Below are positions 7,643 to 16,144 of a stretch of DNA of 46,071 nt, piece by piece. Origin of the DNA: Streptomyces humidus (GTDB lineage Bacteria > Actinomycetota > Actinomycetes > Streptomycetales > Streptomycetaceae). The translations under genes and the position numbers were made by a program. The stretch covers positions 1 to 46,071 of the forward strand of contig NZ_BMTL01000051.1 in NCBI RefSeq assembly GCF_014649655.1. The letters are read 5' to 3'. The notes under the pieces are model-generated. The model was not told the DNA's origin and searched no databases. It was given only the letters and a program-made list of their open reading frames with translations. Numbering within the stretch: the stretch's first letter is position 1; each line of letters opens with the position of its first letter.

Positions 7643-8460
7643 GCCGGACGACGCTCGACCAACCCGACCCGAATCACGAAGAGAGCATGAACGACCAGGT
7701 GCCTGAGGAGTCCGGGGTCCGGACGAACGTGATCGACGACGTCCTCGTCGTCACGCTCGACCGGCCAGCCAAGCGCAACGCCCTGAGCTGGGAGGTGACC
7801 GCAGGCCTCGATGCAGCCATGAACCGGCTGGAGGACGATCCCGCTCTCCGGGTCGGCGTCCTCACCGGGGGGACCGAGGTCTTCTCCGCCGGAGCGGACC
7901 TCCGAGCCGGCGTCGGCTATCCGACGGAGCGCGGTGGACTGGTAGGCCTGATCCAGCGTCGGCGCACCAAGCCCCTGGTCGCCGCTGTCGAGGGGATGGC
8001 ACTGGGAGGAGGGATGGAGCTCGTCCTGAGCTGCGACCTCGTCACGGCGTCCAGCACTGCCACGTTCGGGCTTCCCGAGGTGCGGCTCGGCCTGATCCCC
8101 GACTTCGGCGGTGCCTTCCGGGCTGCCAAGCTGCTTCCTCCAAACGTGGCGCGCGAGATGCTCTTGACCGGCAAGCCGATCGACGCCGAGCGCGCGGAGC
8201 GACTGGGATTCGTCAACCGCATGACCGACCCCGGTGGCGCGCTCGACGCCGCCCTGGCTCTCGCCCGGGACATCAGCGGCAACGCTCCCTTGGCCATCCG
8301 GGAAGGCCTCGGCGTCGTCAACTCGCCGTTGCTCTACGACGACGAGGCCGACTGGCTCCGAAGCGATGCGGCGCACCTGCGGCTCATCCTCAGTCGTGAC
8401 TTCCAGGAGGGCGTCTGCGCCTTCTTCGACCGCCGTAAGCCGGAATGGACGGGGCAGTAG
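7639..8460 (+). CDS. enoyl-CoA hydratase (crotonase family)
   Basis: A 273-residue protein whose ATG overlaps the nitroreductase stop as ATGA. A second ATG at 7687 is a possible alternative start that would remove a non-homologous leader of 16 residues. Seen: VLVVTLDRPAKRNALSWEV, the oxyanion strand TEVFSAGADL, and both hydratase catalytic glutamates: GGGMELVLSCD (equivalent to rat Glu144) and FGLPEVRLGL (equivalent to Glu164). A C-terminal RDFQEGVCAFFDRRKPEW is typical. With both acids present it should hydrate 2-enoyl-CoA esters, unlike several other crotonases in this window. Confidence 0.9.
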   Translation: MSRTTLDQPDPNHEESMNDQVPEESGVRTNVIDDVLVVTLDRPAKRNALSWEVTAGLDAAMNRLEDDPALRVGVLTGGTEVFSAGADLRAGVGYPTERGGLVGLIQRRRTKPLVAAVEGMALGGGMELVLSCDLVTASSTATFGLPEVRLGLIPDFGGAFRAAKLLPPNVAREMLLTGKPIDAERAERLGFVNRMTDPGGALDAALALARDISGNAPLAIREGLGVVNSPLLYDDEADWLRSDAAHLRLILSRDFQEGVCAFFDRRKPEWTGQ

Positions 8461-8514
8461 GCCGTGCGAGCGCGCGGAGGACCCGTGCGCGTCGTTGAGC
8501 GAAAGGGTCACCGC

Positions 8515-8640
8515 GTGAAGGCATCTATCGAACGAGTGGCAGTCGTGACGGGAGTTGGCCGGGCCGATGTGCAGCCGCGGCCGGTCGCCGGCGGCGCTTC
8601 GCCGGTCGGGATGGACAGCGATTCCCGATCTCTCGCGGCG
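8515..8640 (+). pseudogene. short-chain dehydrogenase N-terminal remnant
   Basis: Frame beginning IERVAVVTGVGRADV, resembling the first strand and glycine-rich loop of an SDR (VxVVTGxGxxxG). It then becomes unrecognisable apart from GMD some 15 residues later, where the second strand acid would lie. No YxxxK follows. It is fused to an oxidoreductase remnant at about 8641. Weak call based on a short motif. Confidence 0.35.
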
Positions 8641-9028
8641 GAGGGCGTCTCGCGAAGCTTGGGCTCGACACCGGATACTCGGGTGCGAAGCTGGAGCTCC
8701 CGGTGGAACTGATCCAGTACGCCGAAAGGATCGGATTCGATTCGGCGTGGGCCAGCGAGGTATATGGTTCCGATGCCATCACCCCGATGGCTTACCTTGC
8801 GGCCAAGACGGAACGAATCCGGCTTGGGACAGCCATCATGCAGGCCGCTGGCCGCCCACCCGCCATGTGCGCGATGCAGGTGCAGACCGTCGATGCGATG
8901 GCGGGGGCAATCGGTTCATAGCAGGGCTTGGAGTATCGGGACCGCAGATCGTCGAGTGCTGGTACGGCCAGCCTTGGAGGTCGCCCTACTACCGTTTGCG
9001 CGACTACTACAATGCCGAAATGGACTAG
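8641..9028 (+). pseudogene. LLM-class oxidoreductase remnant, frameshifted
   Basis: One frame reads AKLGLDTGYSGAKLELP, then YAERIGFDSAWASEVYGSDA and TERIRLGTAIM, and ends at a stop at 8921. Homology resumes in another frame with RFIAGLGVSGPQIVE and SPYYRLRDYYNAEMD up to TAG at 9028. Compared with the intact homologue at 2017-3066 this is roughly the first third of the protein with one frameshift near 8905. The last two-thirds are absent. 9029-9156 shows no gene. Confidence 0.7.
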
Positions 9029-9156
9029 GGTCGAGCGCCGGAGAACTACGCGCCAGCCATCGCCTTGAGCCTGAGGTTGGCGGTTCCAAGGCGACGAACA
9101 CCGCTCAGGTCCGGTTGTAAGAGGGCATTTGATCTAGCCGAATTGCCCTTTGAGTT

Positions 9157-9640
9157 CTAGTAAGTTCCTCGCCAGGTGAGTGTGGTCTCGTCCGTTATGC
9201 GCTTGGCGAGGTTGTCGATCGATGCGACGTGGATCATGGCTTCGGAGCTGACGGGGAGGGTCTCGTAGTCGTAAGCGAGCCGCCGGTGCATCAGGATCCA
9301 ACCGATACCCCGCTCCACTACCCAGCACCTTTCAGGACGTGGAATCCTCGGGTCCCGGGGTTTTTGTCGACGATTTCGACGTCGATTCCGAGCTTCGCGC
9401 CGTGTTCGACGACGGCCTTCTTGAAGCCGGTGTCGACCCAGTTCTTGGCGATGGTCGGGTAGGTGTTCTTGGCCTGGTCGAGCAGGCGTATTCCCAGGGC
9501 GTTTTCGGAGAGGCTCGCGGCGGTGACAGTCACGGCGAGGATCAGGCCGATCGTGTCGGTGAGGATGCCTCACTTCCGGCCCACGATCTTTTTCGTGGCC
9601 CCGCAATGGGTCGTCAGGCACCTCATCAGCGGTCAAGCGG
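9157..9640 (-). mobile_element. IS5-family transposase remnant (C-terminal half, frameshifted)
   Basis: Leftward frames together match the DDE catalytic half of an IS5-group transposase. The frame starting near 9533 has VTVTAASLSENALGIRLLDQ, NWVDTGFKKAVVEHGAKLGI, VEIVDKNPGTRGFHVL. After a shift near 9320 the other frame continues CWVVERGIGWILMHRRLAYD and SSEAMIHVASIDNLAKRI to a stop at 9157. Between 9540 and 9600, KIVGR and TDTIGLI fragments match the family. The N-terminal half is missing, so the copy is dead. Inverted repeats were not identified with confidence. Confidence 0.75.
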
Positions 9641-9802
9641 TGCCCCGAAGCCCGGCGGCAACACCCCCCAGGTCATCCACTTCGACAGGGGGCACACAGC
9701 CATACCGGACTCGGGGGCCAGGCGCCCCATTGCGGGGCCACGAAAAAGGTAACTGGGCAGGTCCGCCGCTGGCGTATCTCACACACCCCTCCGACAATTT
9801 AA

Positions 9803-9819
9803 AAATCTAATCCAGTATC
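9803..9819. promoter_or_regulatory. degenerate 17-bp operator, site 4 (orphan)
   Basis: AAATCTA-ATC-CAGTATC: the left half matches well and the right half has three changes. No intact gene starts on either side, and it lies between two transposase remnants, so it may be a relic promoter whose gene was lost. Confidence 0.35.
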
Positions 9820-10199
9820 GAAAATGTAGCGGGCGAGTCTGACTGCTGCAAGGGGAAGCCGCCGGCATGCTACCCATGTTCCGGCCGCGACCACAGACGC
9901 GGGAGGGGTGGCCAGAGTGGTCAGTGAGGTGCAACCGAGGTTAGATCGGCGGTTAAGACGCAGGAGGACATGGCCGCATGCCGCCCGGCGGGCCCGGTGA
10001 CGGGTTCATCGGGCCCGCCTGCGAACGCGAACAGGGTGGGGCGGGCGATCCGCAGGCCCTCGGCCCGTTCCTGGACTTCGGCAAGCCACGCGATGAGGCC
10101 GGCGATCGCGGCCTGGGTCTGCTCGCCGACCGGTCAGCACATGGACGGGGGCGTCGATCTTGCCCAGGAAGGTTTTCGCCGCGCTCGGTGTGGTCACAC
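9820..10199. other. no recognisable gene
   Basis: About 380 bases between an orphan operator and a transposase remnant. High-GC open frames exist on both strands, but none shows family motifs, a Shine-Dalgarno start or neighbours that make sense. A stretch near 9893-9950 looks superficially like a class II tRNA but does not fold convincingly. Confidence 0.5.
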
Positions 10200-10330
10200 A
10201 CCCCGCCACGGAGGGCGGTGGCGGCGGTCAGCCGACGCGTCATCACGTCGGCCATACCCCAGCACACGCGGCATTCCGCGCTGGCGGGGCGGTGCTCACA
10301 GTCGCGCACCAACCGTCGGTACATCATCAA
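10200..10330 (-). mobile_element. second IS5-like transposase C-terminal remnant
   Basis: Leftward frame MYRRLVRDCEHRPASAE then MADVMTRRLTAATALRGG. It aligns with the C-terminus of the remnant at 9157-9640 (RRLAYDYETLPVSSEAM ... LAKRITDETTLTWRG) and with the usual IS5-group ending. Only about 42 residues are recognisable, and nothing of the catalytic core is seen upstream. Confidence 0.5.
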
Positions 10331-10564
10331 GATTGCGGCGTTCACGGTAGGACGAGACGCCGTCCAGGCGGGCAGATCGGGTGCTCGGTATCGATCTGCG
10401 GCCAGCCGGATCGCAGCTGTTCGGCCACTCGCTTCCCGAGATCCACCGGTCAGCAGGCCCGGTCCACAGGACGATCTACAAACGCCCGGGCGGAACGCCG
10501 CCGCAGTACCGCATCACGTGTCTCCACAGGCATGCCTCCAACTTTCGATCGCACCTCACTCTAT

Positions 10565-10581
10565 TATTCTAAACTAGAATA
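10565..10581. promoter_or_regulatory. 17-bp palindromic operator, site 5
   Basis: TATTCTA-AAC-TAGAATA, a perfect 7-3-7 palindrome. It lies 53 bases ahead of the GTG of the frameshifted quinone-oxidoreductase-like gene (10634). The site is intact although the gene behind it is not. Confidence 0.7.
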
Positions 10582-10633
10582 GATTACGCTCCCCAGTGGG
10601 ACATCGGCTGAAGATGCTCGTCGCGGGAAGGGA

Positions 10634-11631
10634 GTGAGAGTGCTCGCGCAACAGCTCGGTGAGTTCGTCGGCCCGGAGGGCCTGCGGCTGGTGGAGATCG
10701 ACGAACCGGACGCCGACGGGGGGGGTGGTGGATCTGGACGCCGCAGGCGTCGGCTACCCCGACCTGCTCCGCACCCGAGGTCTGTACCAGGACAGGAACA
10801 AGGTGCCCTGCAACCCGGGCTCCGAGGCCGCGGGCGTTGTGTGCCGCGCGCCCGCGGGCAGTGGGCTGGTACCGGGGCAGTCGGTCGCGGTGCTGACTCC
10901 CGGCGGGACCTGGCAGCAGGTCGTCACGGTCGACCCCGGTCAGGTGTTCGCACTGCCCGGCACCGTGCCGACCATCTCCGCCGCCGGGATGCTGGCCAGC
11001 TACCTCACCGGCCACTTCGCGCTCACCCGGCGCGCCAGGGCCGAGGCCTGCGAGACGGTGCTGGTGCACGGCGCAGTCGGCGGCATCGGCGCCGCCGCGC
11101 TGCACCTGTGCCGCGCCTTGGGGCTGCGCAGCATCGCGGTGGTCAGCGGACCTCGCAAGGCCGAGGCCACGCGGGCCGCCGGTGCCGACCTGGTCGTGAA
11201 GGTGGACGGGCTGGCTCGACCGAATCCGCGAGCATACGGGCAGCCGGGGCGTGGACATCGTGCTCGCCCCGGTGGGCGGCGACCGGTTCACCGACTCCCT
11301 GCGCGCCCTGGCCCCCGAGGGACGGCTCGTCGTCCTGGGATTCACCGGCGGCGACATCCCGACTGTGAAGGTCAACAGATTGCTGCTGCACAACATCACC
11401 GTTCTCGGTGTCGGGCTCGCCGAGGTGCTGCCGAACGACCCGGGCTATCCACGCCGGCAATGGGCCGAGCTGTATCCGCTGCTCGCCGACGGCACACTGA
11501 CCGTGCCCGAACCGACTGTCCACGACCTGGCCGACGCCGCCGAAGCACTGTCCGAACTGGAGTCCCGCGCAGTGATCGGGAAGATCGTGCTGCTGACACG
11601 AGGACCTGGTGAAGGGGCGGGGCAACCGTGA
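10634..11631 (+). pseudogene. NADPH:quinone oxidoreductase-like MDR protein, two frameshifts
   Basis: Three frames form one zinc-free medium-chain dehydrogenase. VLAQQLGEFVGPEGLRLVEI starts at GTG 10634 behind GGGAAGGGAG. After a run of eight G at 10718-10725 the frame shifts to VDLDAAGVGYPDLLRTRGLY, with NPGSEAAGVV and the nucleotide-binding VLVHGAVGGIGAAALHLCRA. After GGG at 11208-11210 a second extra base shifts to GVDIVLAPVGGDRF, LVVLGFTGGDIP and the C-terminal LESRAVIGKIVLL. Each break is one surplus G. Unlike the pseudogene at 3909 it is otherwise full length (about 330 residues), so sequencing error in G runs remains possible. It overlaps the next frame by four bases. Confidence 0.8.
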
Positions 11632-11965
11632 AGAACCTGGTCGGCGCGGAACGGTCCGGGCGGCTGCTGGTCGTGCGCATGTGCCAGGAGAGGAAACGCA
11701 ACGCCATCGACCGCGCGCTCGCCGACCAACTGGACAGCGCGATCGAGGGGCGCACCCGCCCTTGCCGAACGGATCTGCGTCAACTCCCCCACCGCCGTCC
11801 GGGCCTGTCCGGAGGCGATCAACGGGTCACTCATCGCGGATCGAGGAACCGGGCTGGCGCCTGACCGGACAGGCCCGGTCCACCATCACGACGTCCGAGG
11901 GTCTCAGGAAGCGTGGCCGCCTCCCTTGAGAAGCAGCCGCCACTCCGGACCGGCCGAGCGAGGCT
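11628..11965 (+). pseudogene. crotonase with internal deletion
   Basis: ATG overlaps the previous stop. About 39 N-terminal residues (ERSGRLLVVRMCQERKRNAI, DRALADQLDSAI) are those of an enoyl-CoA hydratase. They are joined directly, in another frame, to a crotonase C-terminus (LAERICVNSPTAVRA, then after a further shift SLEKQPPLRTGR near 11950). Roughly 150 residues are missing, including the oxyanion hole and active-site helices. The gene cannot make an active enzyme. Confidence 0.65.
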
Positions 11966-11990
11966 TAGCGGGGCTTTAGCGCCGCTAAGC
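11963..11990. terminator. stem-loop after crotonase pseudogene
   Basis: GCTTAGCGG (11963-11971) pairs perfectly with CCGCTAAGC (11982-11990) across a 10-base loop. It follows the end of the decayed crotonase and precedes the ligase at 12086. There is no T-run, as is common for high-GC actinobacterial terminators. Function is inferred from position. Confidence 0.5.
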
Positions 11991-12085
11991 GGCGATGGCA
12001 TGGGAATCCCGTTATCGGACTTGGACCTCACAAGGCCCGCGGCGCAATGAGGCGACGCGGGAATCGCCAGAGGAAGGCGAGAACT

Positions 12086-13627
12086 ATGGCCACGATCGTC
12101 TCCGGAGACCGTCGGCTCGACGCGGCGGACCTCCAGCTCAGGAGCAGGCAAGCAGCCACAGGGTTCGCAGCTCTCGGCCTGGGACCGGGTTCCAGTGTCG
12201 CGTTCTGCCTGCGCAACGACATCGAGTTCTACGAGGTGAGCCTGGGCGCGGGCCTGCTCGGCGCCTACGCCGTCCCGATCAACTGGCACTTCTCGCCGGA
12301 GGAGATGCGGTACATCCTCGAGGACAGTCAGGCCAGGGTGCTCGTCATCCATGCCGATCTCCTGCCGAGGATGCGGAGTGGCTTTCCTGACGGTGTCCAA
12401 GTTCTGGTGGTCCCGTCCCCCGCCGCCCTTCGAACGGCATACGGCATCGAGGAGTCCGCCGGCGCCGTTCCGCCAGGAGAGACCTGCTGGCACGACTGGG
12501 TCGACGGTTTCGCGCCCCATACCGAGCCGGCCGGGGAGACGCCGATGGCCGTCTTCTACACGTCGGGCACCACGGGACGTCCCAAGGGGGTGCTCCGGTC
12601 GGCCTTCACACCGGTTCAGCAGGCCGCACTCGCACGCATTCTGTCCCTCAGCTTCGGCCTGACGATCGTCGACGATCCGGGCGAGATCGTGACCGCCGTG
12701 GCCGGGCCGGCCTACCACGGCGCCCCGAACATGCACGCGATGTTCTCCTTCCGGGCAGGGGCGAACATCGTCGTCCTTCCGCGGTTCGACGGCGAGGAAC
12801 TGCTGCGGGCCATCCAGGACGAGCGGATCACCCACCTCCACCTCGTTCCGGTCATGTTCAACCGGCTGCTCAAGCTGGCACCGGAGGTGCGTGCGCGCTA
12901 CGACCTCTCCTCGCTGCGGTTCGTGGCCCATGCCGCCGCACCGTGCGCACCCCACGTGAAGCGAGCCATGATCGACTGGTGGGGACCCATCATCCACGAG
13001 TACTACGGCTCGACCGAGGGCGGGATCGTGACGTTCTGCGACTCGGCGGAGTCGCTGGCACATCCCGGCACGGTGGGGCGAGTCGTCGACGCTGCCGAGA
13101 TCCGCATCCTCGGCGAGGCAGGCCGGCGGCTCGGCCCGGGCGAGATCGGCGAGATCGCCGTCCGCTACGCCGGTATCGGTGATTTCAGCTACCACAACGA
13201 CGACGCCAAGCGTCGCGCGGTCGACCGCGACGGGCTCGTCACGGTCGGCGACGTCGGCTATCTCGACGAGGACGGGTACCTCTACATCTGCGACCGCAAG
13301 ATCGACATGGTCATCTCCGGCGGGGTGAACATCTATCCGGCCGAGATCGAAGCGGCCTTGAGCGACATGCCCGGGATCGCCGACAACGCCGTGTTCGGTA
13401 TCCCCGACGAGGAGTTCGGCGAGTCGGTGTGCGCGGTGATCCAAGCCGAACCAGGGCACGCCCCGACCGTGGAGCAGGTGCAGGCGTTCCTGCGCGAGCG
13501 GATCGCCGGCTACAAGGTGCCGCGCCGCATCGAGTTCGTTGAGACGCTCCCCCGGGAGGACTCCGGGAAGATCTTCAAACGCAAACTGCGCGCGCCCTAC
13601 TGGGAGCAGGCCGGCCGCGCCATCTGA
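12086..13627 (+). CDS. AMP-forming acyl-CoA ligase (FadD-like)
   Basis: A 513-residue member of the ANL superfamily that would activate a carboxylic acid to its CoA thioester through an acyl-adenylate. ATG at 12086 follows AGGAAGG. Seen: the ATP-binding loop FYTSGTTGRPKGVL near residues 155-168, EYYGSTEGG, GDVGYLDEDGYLYICDRKID, the hinge and C-domain SGGVNIYPAEIE, and the catalytic lysine in PREDSGKIFKRKLR at the C-terminus. All core motifs A3-A10 are present. Its N-terminus is shorter than usual: ATIVSGDRRLDAADL replaces the typical preceding 20-30 residues. The intact neighbours on either side are gene remnants, and no 17-bp operator lies immediately upstream. The substrate is unknown; a ring acid or side-chain carboxylate of this pathway is plausible. 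Confidence 0.92.
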   Translation: MATIVSGDRRLDAADLQLRSRQAATGFAALGLGPGSSVAFCLRNDIEFYEVSLGAGLLGAYAVPINWHFSPEEMRYILEDSQARVLVIHADLLPRMRSGFPDGVQVLVVPSPAALRTAYGIEESAGAVPPGETCWHDWVDGFAPHTEPAGETPMAVFYTSGTTGRPKGVLRSAFTPVQQAALARILSLSFGLTIVDDPGEIVTAVAGPAYHGAPNMHAMFSFRAGANIVVLPRFDGEELLRAIQDERITHLHLVPVMFNRLLKLAPEVRARYDLSSLRFVAHAAAPCAPHVKRAMIDWWGPIIHEYYGSTEGGIVTFCDSAESLAHPGTVGRVVDAAEIRILGEAGRRLGPGEIGEIAVRYAGIGDFSYHNDDAKRRAVDRDGLVTVGDVGYLDEDGYLYICDRKIDMVISGGVNIYPAEIEAALSDMPGIADNAVFGIPDEEFGESVCAVIQAEPGHAPTVEQVQAFLRERIAGYKVPRRIEFVETLPREDSGKIFKRKLRAPYWEQAGRAI

Positions 13628-13689
13628 GCGGCGAAGACGGTTCCGATCACAGCAATCCGATCTCAGTAAGGAGCCCGGGCACGGCGACA

Positions 13690-13960
13690 CGCTCGTACTC
13701 GGCGGGACAGGCGCCGCGGTCCATCGCCGGCACGGCGGTGCTGATCACCGGCGCGGGAAGCGGCATGGGTGCCGCTGCGGCCCGGCTGTTCGCATCGGAG
13801 GGCGCCTGGGTAGCGGTCACGGACCGGGACGCGACTGCCGCGGAGGCGGTCGCGTCCGGCATCGTGGCCCAGGGCGGGCGCGGGCGGGCCTGGCGGCTGG
13901 ACGTCGCGGACGGCACCGAGATCGAGCGCGTGGCCGGCGAGGCCGCCATCGAGTTCGACA
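13690..13960 (+). pseudogene. short-chain dehydrogenase N-terminal fragment
   Basis: After TAAGGAG (13667-13673) one frame, lacking any start codon, reads SAGQAPRSIAGTAVLITGAG and SGMGAAAARLFASEGAWVAV, then TDRDATAAEAVASGI and WRLDVADGTEIE. This is the Rossmann N-terminal half of a classical SDR with TGxxxGxG. Homology ends near 13960. The NNAG strand, catalytic tyrosine and lysine are missing. It is joined to a reversed nitroreductase remnant. Confidence 0.65.
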
Positions 13961-14039
13961 GAGCTTTCCAGCCAATGCGGTACCCCGGCCGAGATCACCG
14001 GGGGCGGCGCGCCGCCCCCGGCCCCGCCGGACGACGAGC

Positions 14040-14300
14040 CGCTCACCTTCAGGATCACCTGGTCATCGGGGATCGCGGCGTGTTCGCGGACCACCGGCGA
14101 CTGCATGATGCCTTGGCTGTTGGTCACGGTGTGGACCGGTATGGGCGGGTGCGGTGCGGAACTCGCGCGAATCCGGAACTCCGGCCATCGTGCGCTCATT
14201 GTTGCCCGCCCGAATGCGTTCGAGCGGTTCGCCCGAAATCACGTAGAAGTTGTAGGGCTGCGAGTTGAAGGACGGACGGTGCCCGCATGAAGCGCGAAAG
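14040..14300 (-). pseudogene. nitroreductase-family remnant, frameshifted
   Basis: Leftward frames give FMRAPS, then in another frame SFNSQPYNFYVISGEPLERI and AGVPDSREFR, then in a third NSQGIMQSPVVREHAAIPDD. These match an FMN nitroreductase: the N-x-Q-P flavin contact, and the later SPVVRE..IPDDQ region found in larger members. The N-terminus and C-terminus are absent and at least two frameshifts occur within 260 bases. 14300-14440 holds nothing recognisable. Confidence 0.5.
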
Positions 14301-14441
14301 TGGTGAGCGCCTCGCCGTCCGCGAGCAAGCCGCCCTTTGACGAGGAGGAAGCGCGGATGGGATCCCGCTGACGGAGGACAACGCGGCCCGAAGGACGAGC
14401 CGGTCAGCAGCCAGAAAGGGGTCTTCCTACTTCGCCGAATA

Positions 14442-14458
14442 TAATCTAACATAGATTA
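14442..14458. promoter_or_regulatory. 17-bp palindromic operator, site 6
   Basis: TAATCTA-ACA-TAGATTA, a perfect palindrome and the closest match to consensus. TATAAT at 14440-14445 overlaps it and would be the -10 for the SnoaL-like gene at 14482, so repression by occlusion is expected. Confidence 0.75.
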
Positions 14459-14481
14459 AATTTCTACTCCAAGGAGCCGTC

Positions 14482-14916
14482 ATGACCTCACCTCACCCGT
14501 CCGATCCGGCCTTCGCGGACGCCTATGCGCGTGCCTGGACGTCCGATACCGGCAGTCTCTGCGAGTTCTTCGCCGACGAGGGCACGTACACCGACGTCGC
14601 CATGGGCACGACGTACAAGGGGCACGAGAACATCAGGCGGTTCCAGCGCTTCATGCTCGGGTTCACCGCGGACTCGGTGATCGAGTTCGGCGCGCTCCTC
14701 GCGGCCGACGGCCGCCTGTACGCCGAGTGGCTGTGGAGCGGATCCTTCAGCGGGCCGCTGCGGCTGCGGTCAGGGAGGGTGATCGAGCCGACCGGCGCCA
14801 GGTTCAGTGTCGCCGGCATCGCCTCTTGCACCTACGGCGCGGACGGCAAACTGATCAGCCATCTTGACTTCTGGGATCTGGCGACCGTACTCGACCAGGT
14901 GGCCGCGGCCGGCTGA
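14482..14916 (+). CDS. SnoaL/NTF2-like fold protein
   Basis: A 144-residue single-domain protein; ATG at 14482 follows AAGGAG. Seen: AYARAWTSDTGSLCEFFADE and TYTDVAMGTTYKGHENIRRF (first helices and the conserved Y/T-D...G...I of the alpha+beta barrel), then ISHLDFWDLATVLDQV at the C-terminus. Proteins of this fold include polyketide cyclases, ketosteroid isomerase, dehydratases and small accessory subunits, so the fold does not name a reaction. It stands alone behind operator 14442-14458 and converges on the racemase at 14991. In this setting an isomerase or hydratase acting on a ring intermediate is a reasonable guess. Confidence 0.75.
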   Translation: MTSPHPSDPAFADAYARAWTSDTGSLCEFFADEGTYTDVAMGTTYKGHENIRRFQRFMLGFTADSVIEFGALLAADGRLYAEWLWSGSFSGPLRLRSGRVIEPTGARFSVAGIASCTYGADGKLISHLDFWDLATVLDQVAAAG

Positions 14917-14990
14917 GGAACGGTCCCCCACGCATCACCGGTCGGCAGCCGTCGGCGAACGCCCATGTGAGACGCACGATTCCGGGTCTC

Positions 14991-16133
14991 TCACGCCTGC
15001 ACGGCGGCCCCCGACCCCAGCAGGTCTTCGGCGCCCTCGACCTCCCACGCCTTCAGGACTTCGGCGGTGTGCCGGCCCGGCACGGGCGGGGGCGATCCGA
15101 GGGCGGTGGGCGTGGTCGAGAAGCGTGGTGCGGGCGCCGGCTGGAGGACGCCGTCCTGTTCCACCAGCGTGCCGCGGGCCTTGAGGTGCGGGTGTCCCGC
15201 GGCCTCGCGCAGGCTCATCACCGGTGCCACGCACGCGTCCGACGCCGAGAACGCCTGGGTCCACTCGCTGCGGGTGCGGCCGGCGAACGCCCCGGCGATG
15301 CGTTCGCGCAGCCGCGGCCACCGGGTGCGGTCGTGCTGGGCGGCCGGGTCCTCGTCGAGGCCCAGGACGGCGAGCAGTTCGGCGTAGAACTTCGGCTCCA
15401 GCGCGCCGACGGCCATGTGGCGGCCGTCGGAGGTCTCGTACACCGCGTAGAACGGCGCCCCGCCGTCGAGGAGGTTGACGCCCCGCTCGTCCTGCCACAT
15501 CCCCGTCGCCAACAACATGTGCGTTCCGGCCAGCAGATGGGCCGTGCCGTCCACGATGGCGGCGTCGACGACCTGCCCCCTGCCGGTGCGCTCGGCCTCG
15601 CGCAGGGCCGCCAGGACTCCGATGACCAGGTATGTTCCGCCGCCGCCGAAGTCGCCGACGAGATTGAGCGGGATCTGCGGCGGTCCACCGGCGCTACCGA
15701 TGGCGTGCAGGGCACCCGTCAGCGCGACGTATCCGATGTCGTGCCCGGCCAATTGGGCCATGGGCCCGTCCTGGCCCCAGCCGGTCATGCGGCCGTAGAC
15801 CAGGCGCGGGTTCCTGGCGAGGCAGTCGTCTGGGCCGAGGCCGAGCCGTTCGGCGACGCCGGGGCGGTAGCCCTCGATCAGTACGTCGGCCCGGGCCGCC
15901 ATGTCGAGCACGGCCCGTACGGCGTCGTCCTGCTTGAGGTCGAGCAGGACGGACTTCTTCCCGCGGTTCAGGACGTCGAGGTGTTCGAAGCCCGGGAACA
16001 GCCCGCTGCCGCCGGGGCGGTCGATGCGGACCACCTCGGCACCCAGGTCCGCGAGTGTCATCGCGGCGAACGGGCCGGGGCCGAGCCCGGCGAGTTCCAG
16101 TACCCTGCATCCGGACAGAGGGCCGCCTGCCAT
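14991..16133 (-). CDS. alpha-methylacyl-CoA racemase (CaiB/BaiF family III)
   Basis: A 380-residue protein from ATG at 16133, preceded by GAGGGAG; an in-frame ATG at 16148 overlapping the previous stop is the alternative. It interconverts 2R- and 2S-methylacyl-CoA. Seen: AGLGPGPFAAMTLADLGAEV (N-terminal CoA-binding region), YGRMTGWGQDGPMAQLAGHD, LNLVGDFGGGG and GALEPKFY. His131, Asp161 and Glu246 fall exactly where the catalytic His126, Asp156 and Glu241 of Mycobacterium tuberculosis MCR lie (constant offset of five). That argues for racemase activity rather than CoA transfer and implies 2-methyl-branched substrates, as in isoprenoid or sterol side chains. It is the last gene of the minus-strand operon behind operator 22225-22241. 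Confidence 0.9.
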   Translation of the reverse strand: MAGGPLSGCRVLELAGLGPGPFAAMTLADLGAEVVRIDRPGGSGLFPGFEHLDVLNRGKKSVLLDLKQDDAVRAVLDMAARADVLIEGYRPGVAERLGLGPDDCLARNPRLVYGRMTGWGQDGPMAQLAGHDIGYVALTGALHAIGSAGGPPQIPLNLVGDFGGGGTYLVIGVLAALREAERTGRGQVVDAAIVDGTAHLLAGTHMLLATGMWQDERGVNLLDGGAPFYAVYETSDGRHMAVGALEPKFYAELLAVLGLDEDPAAQHDRTRWPRLRERIAGAFAGRTRSEWTQAFSASDACVAPVMSLREAAGHPHLKARGTLVEQDGVLQPAPAPRFSTTPTALGSPPPVPGRHTAEVLKAWEVEGAEDLLGSGAAVQA

Positions 16134-16144
16134 CGTTTTCTCCC

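Noticed and set aside
9893..9950. A tRNA-like stretch (GGCCAGAGTGGTCAGTGAGG)
   Set aside because: It begins like a tRNA-Ser or tRNA-Leu D-arm, but no acceptor stem, anticodon stem or T-loop could be assembled.
9953..10582. Overlapping open frames on both strands suggesting new proteins
   Set aside because: Apart from the short IS5-like C-terminus they lack motifs and good starts, and they are typical spurious frames of high-GC DNA.
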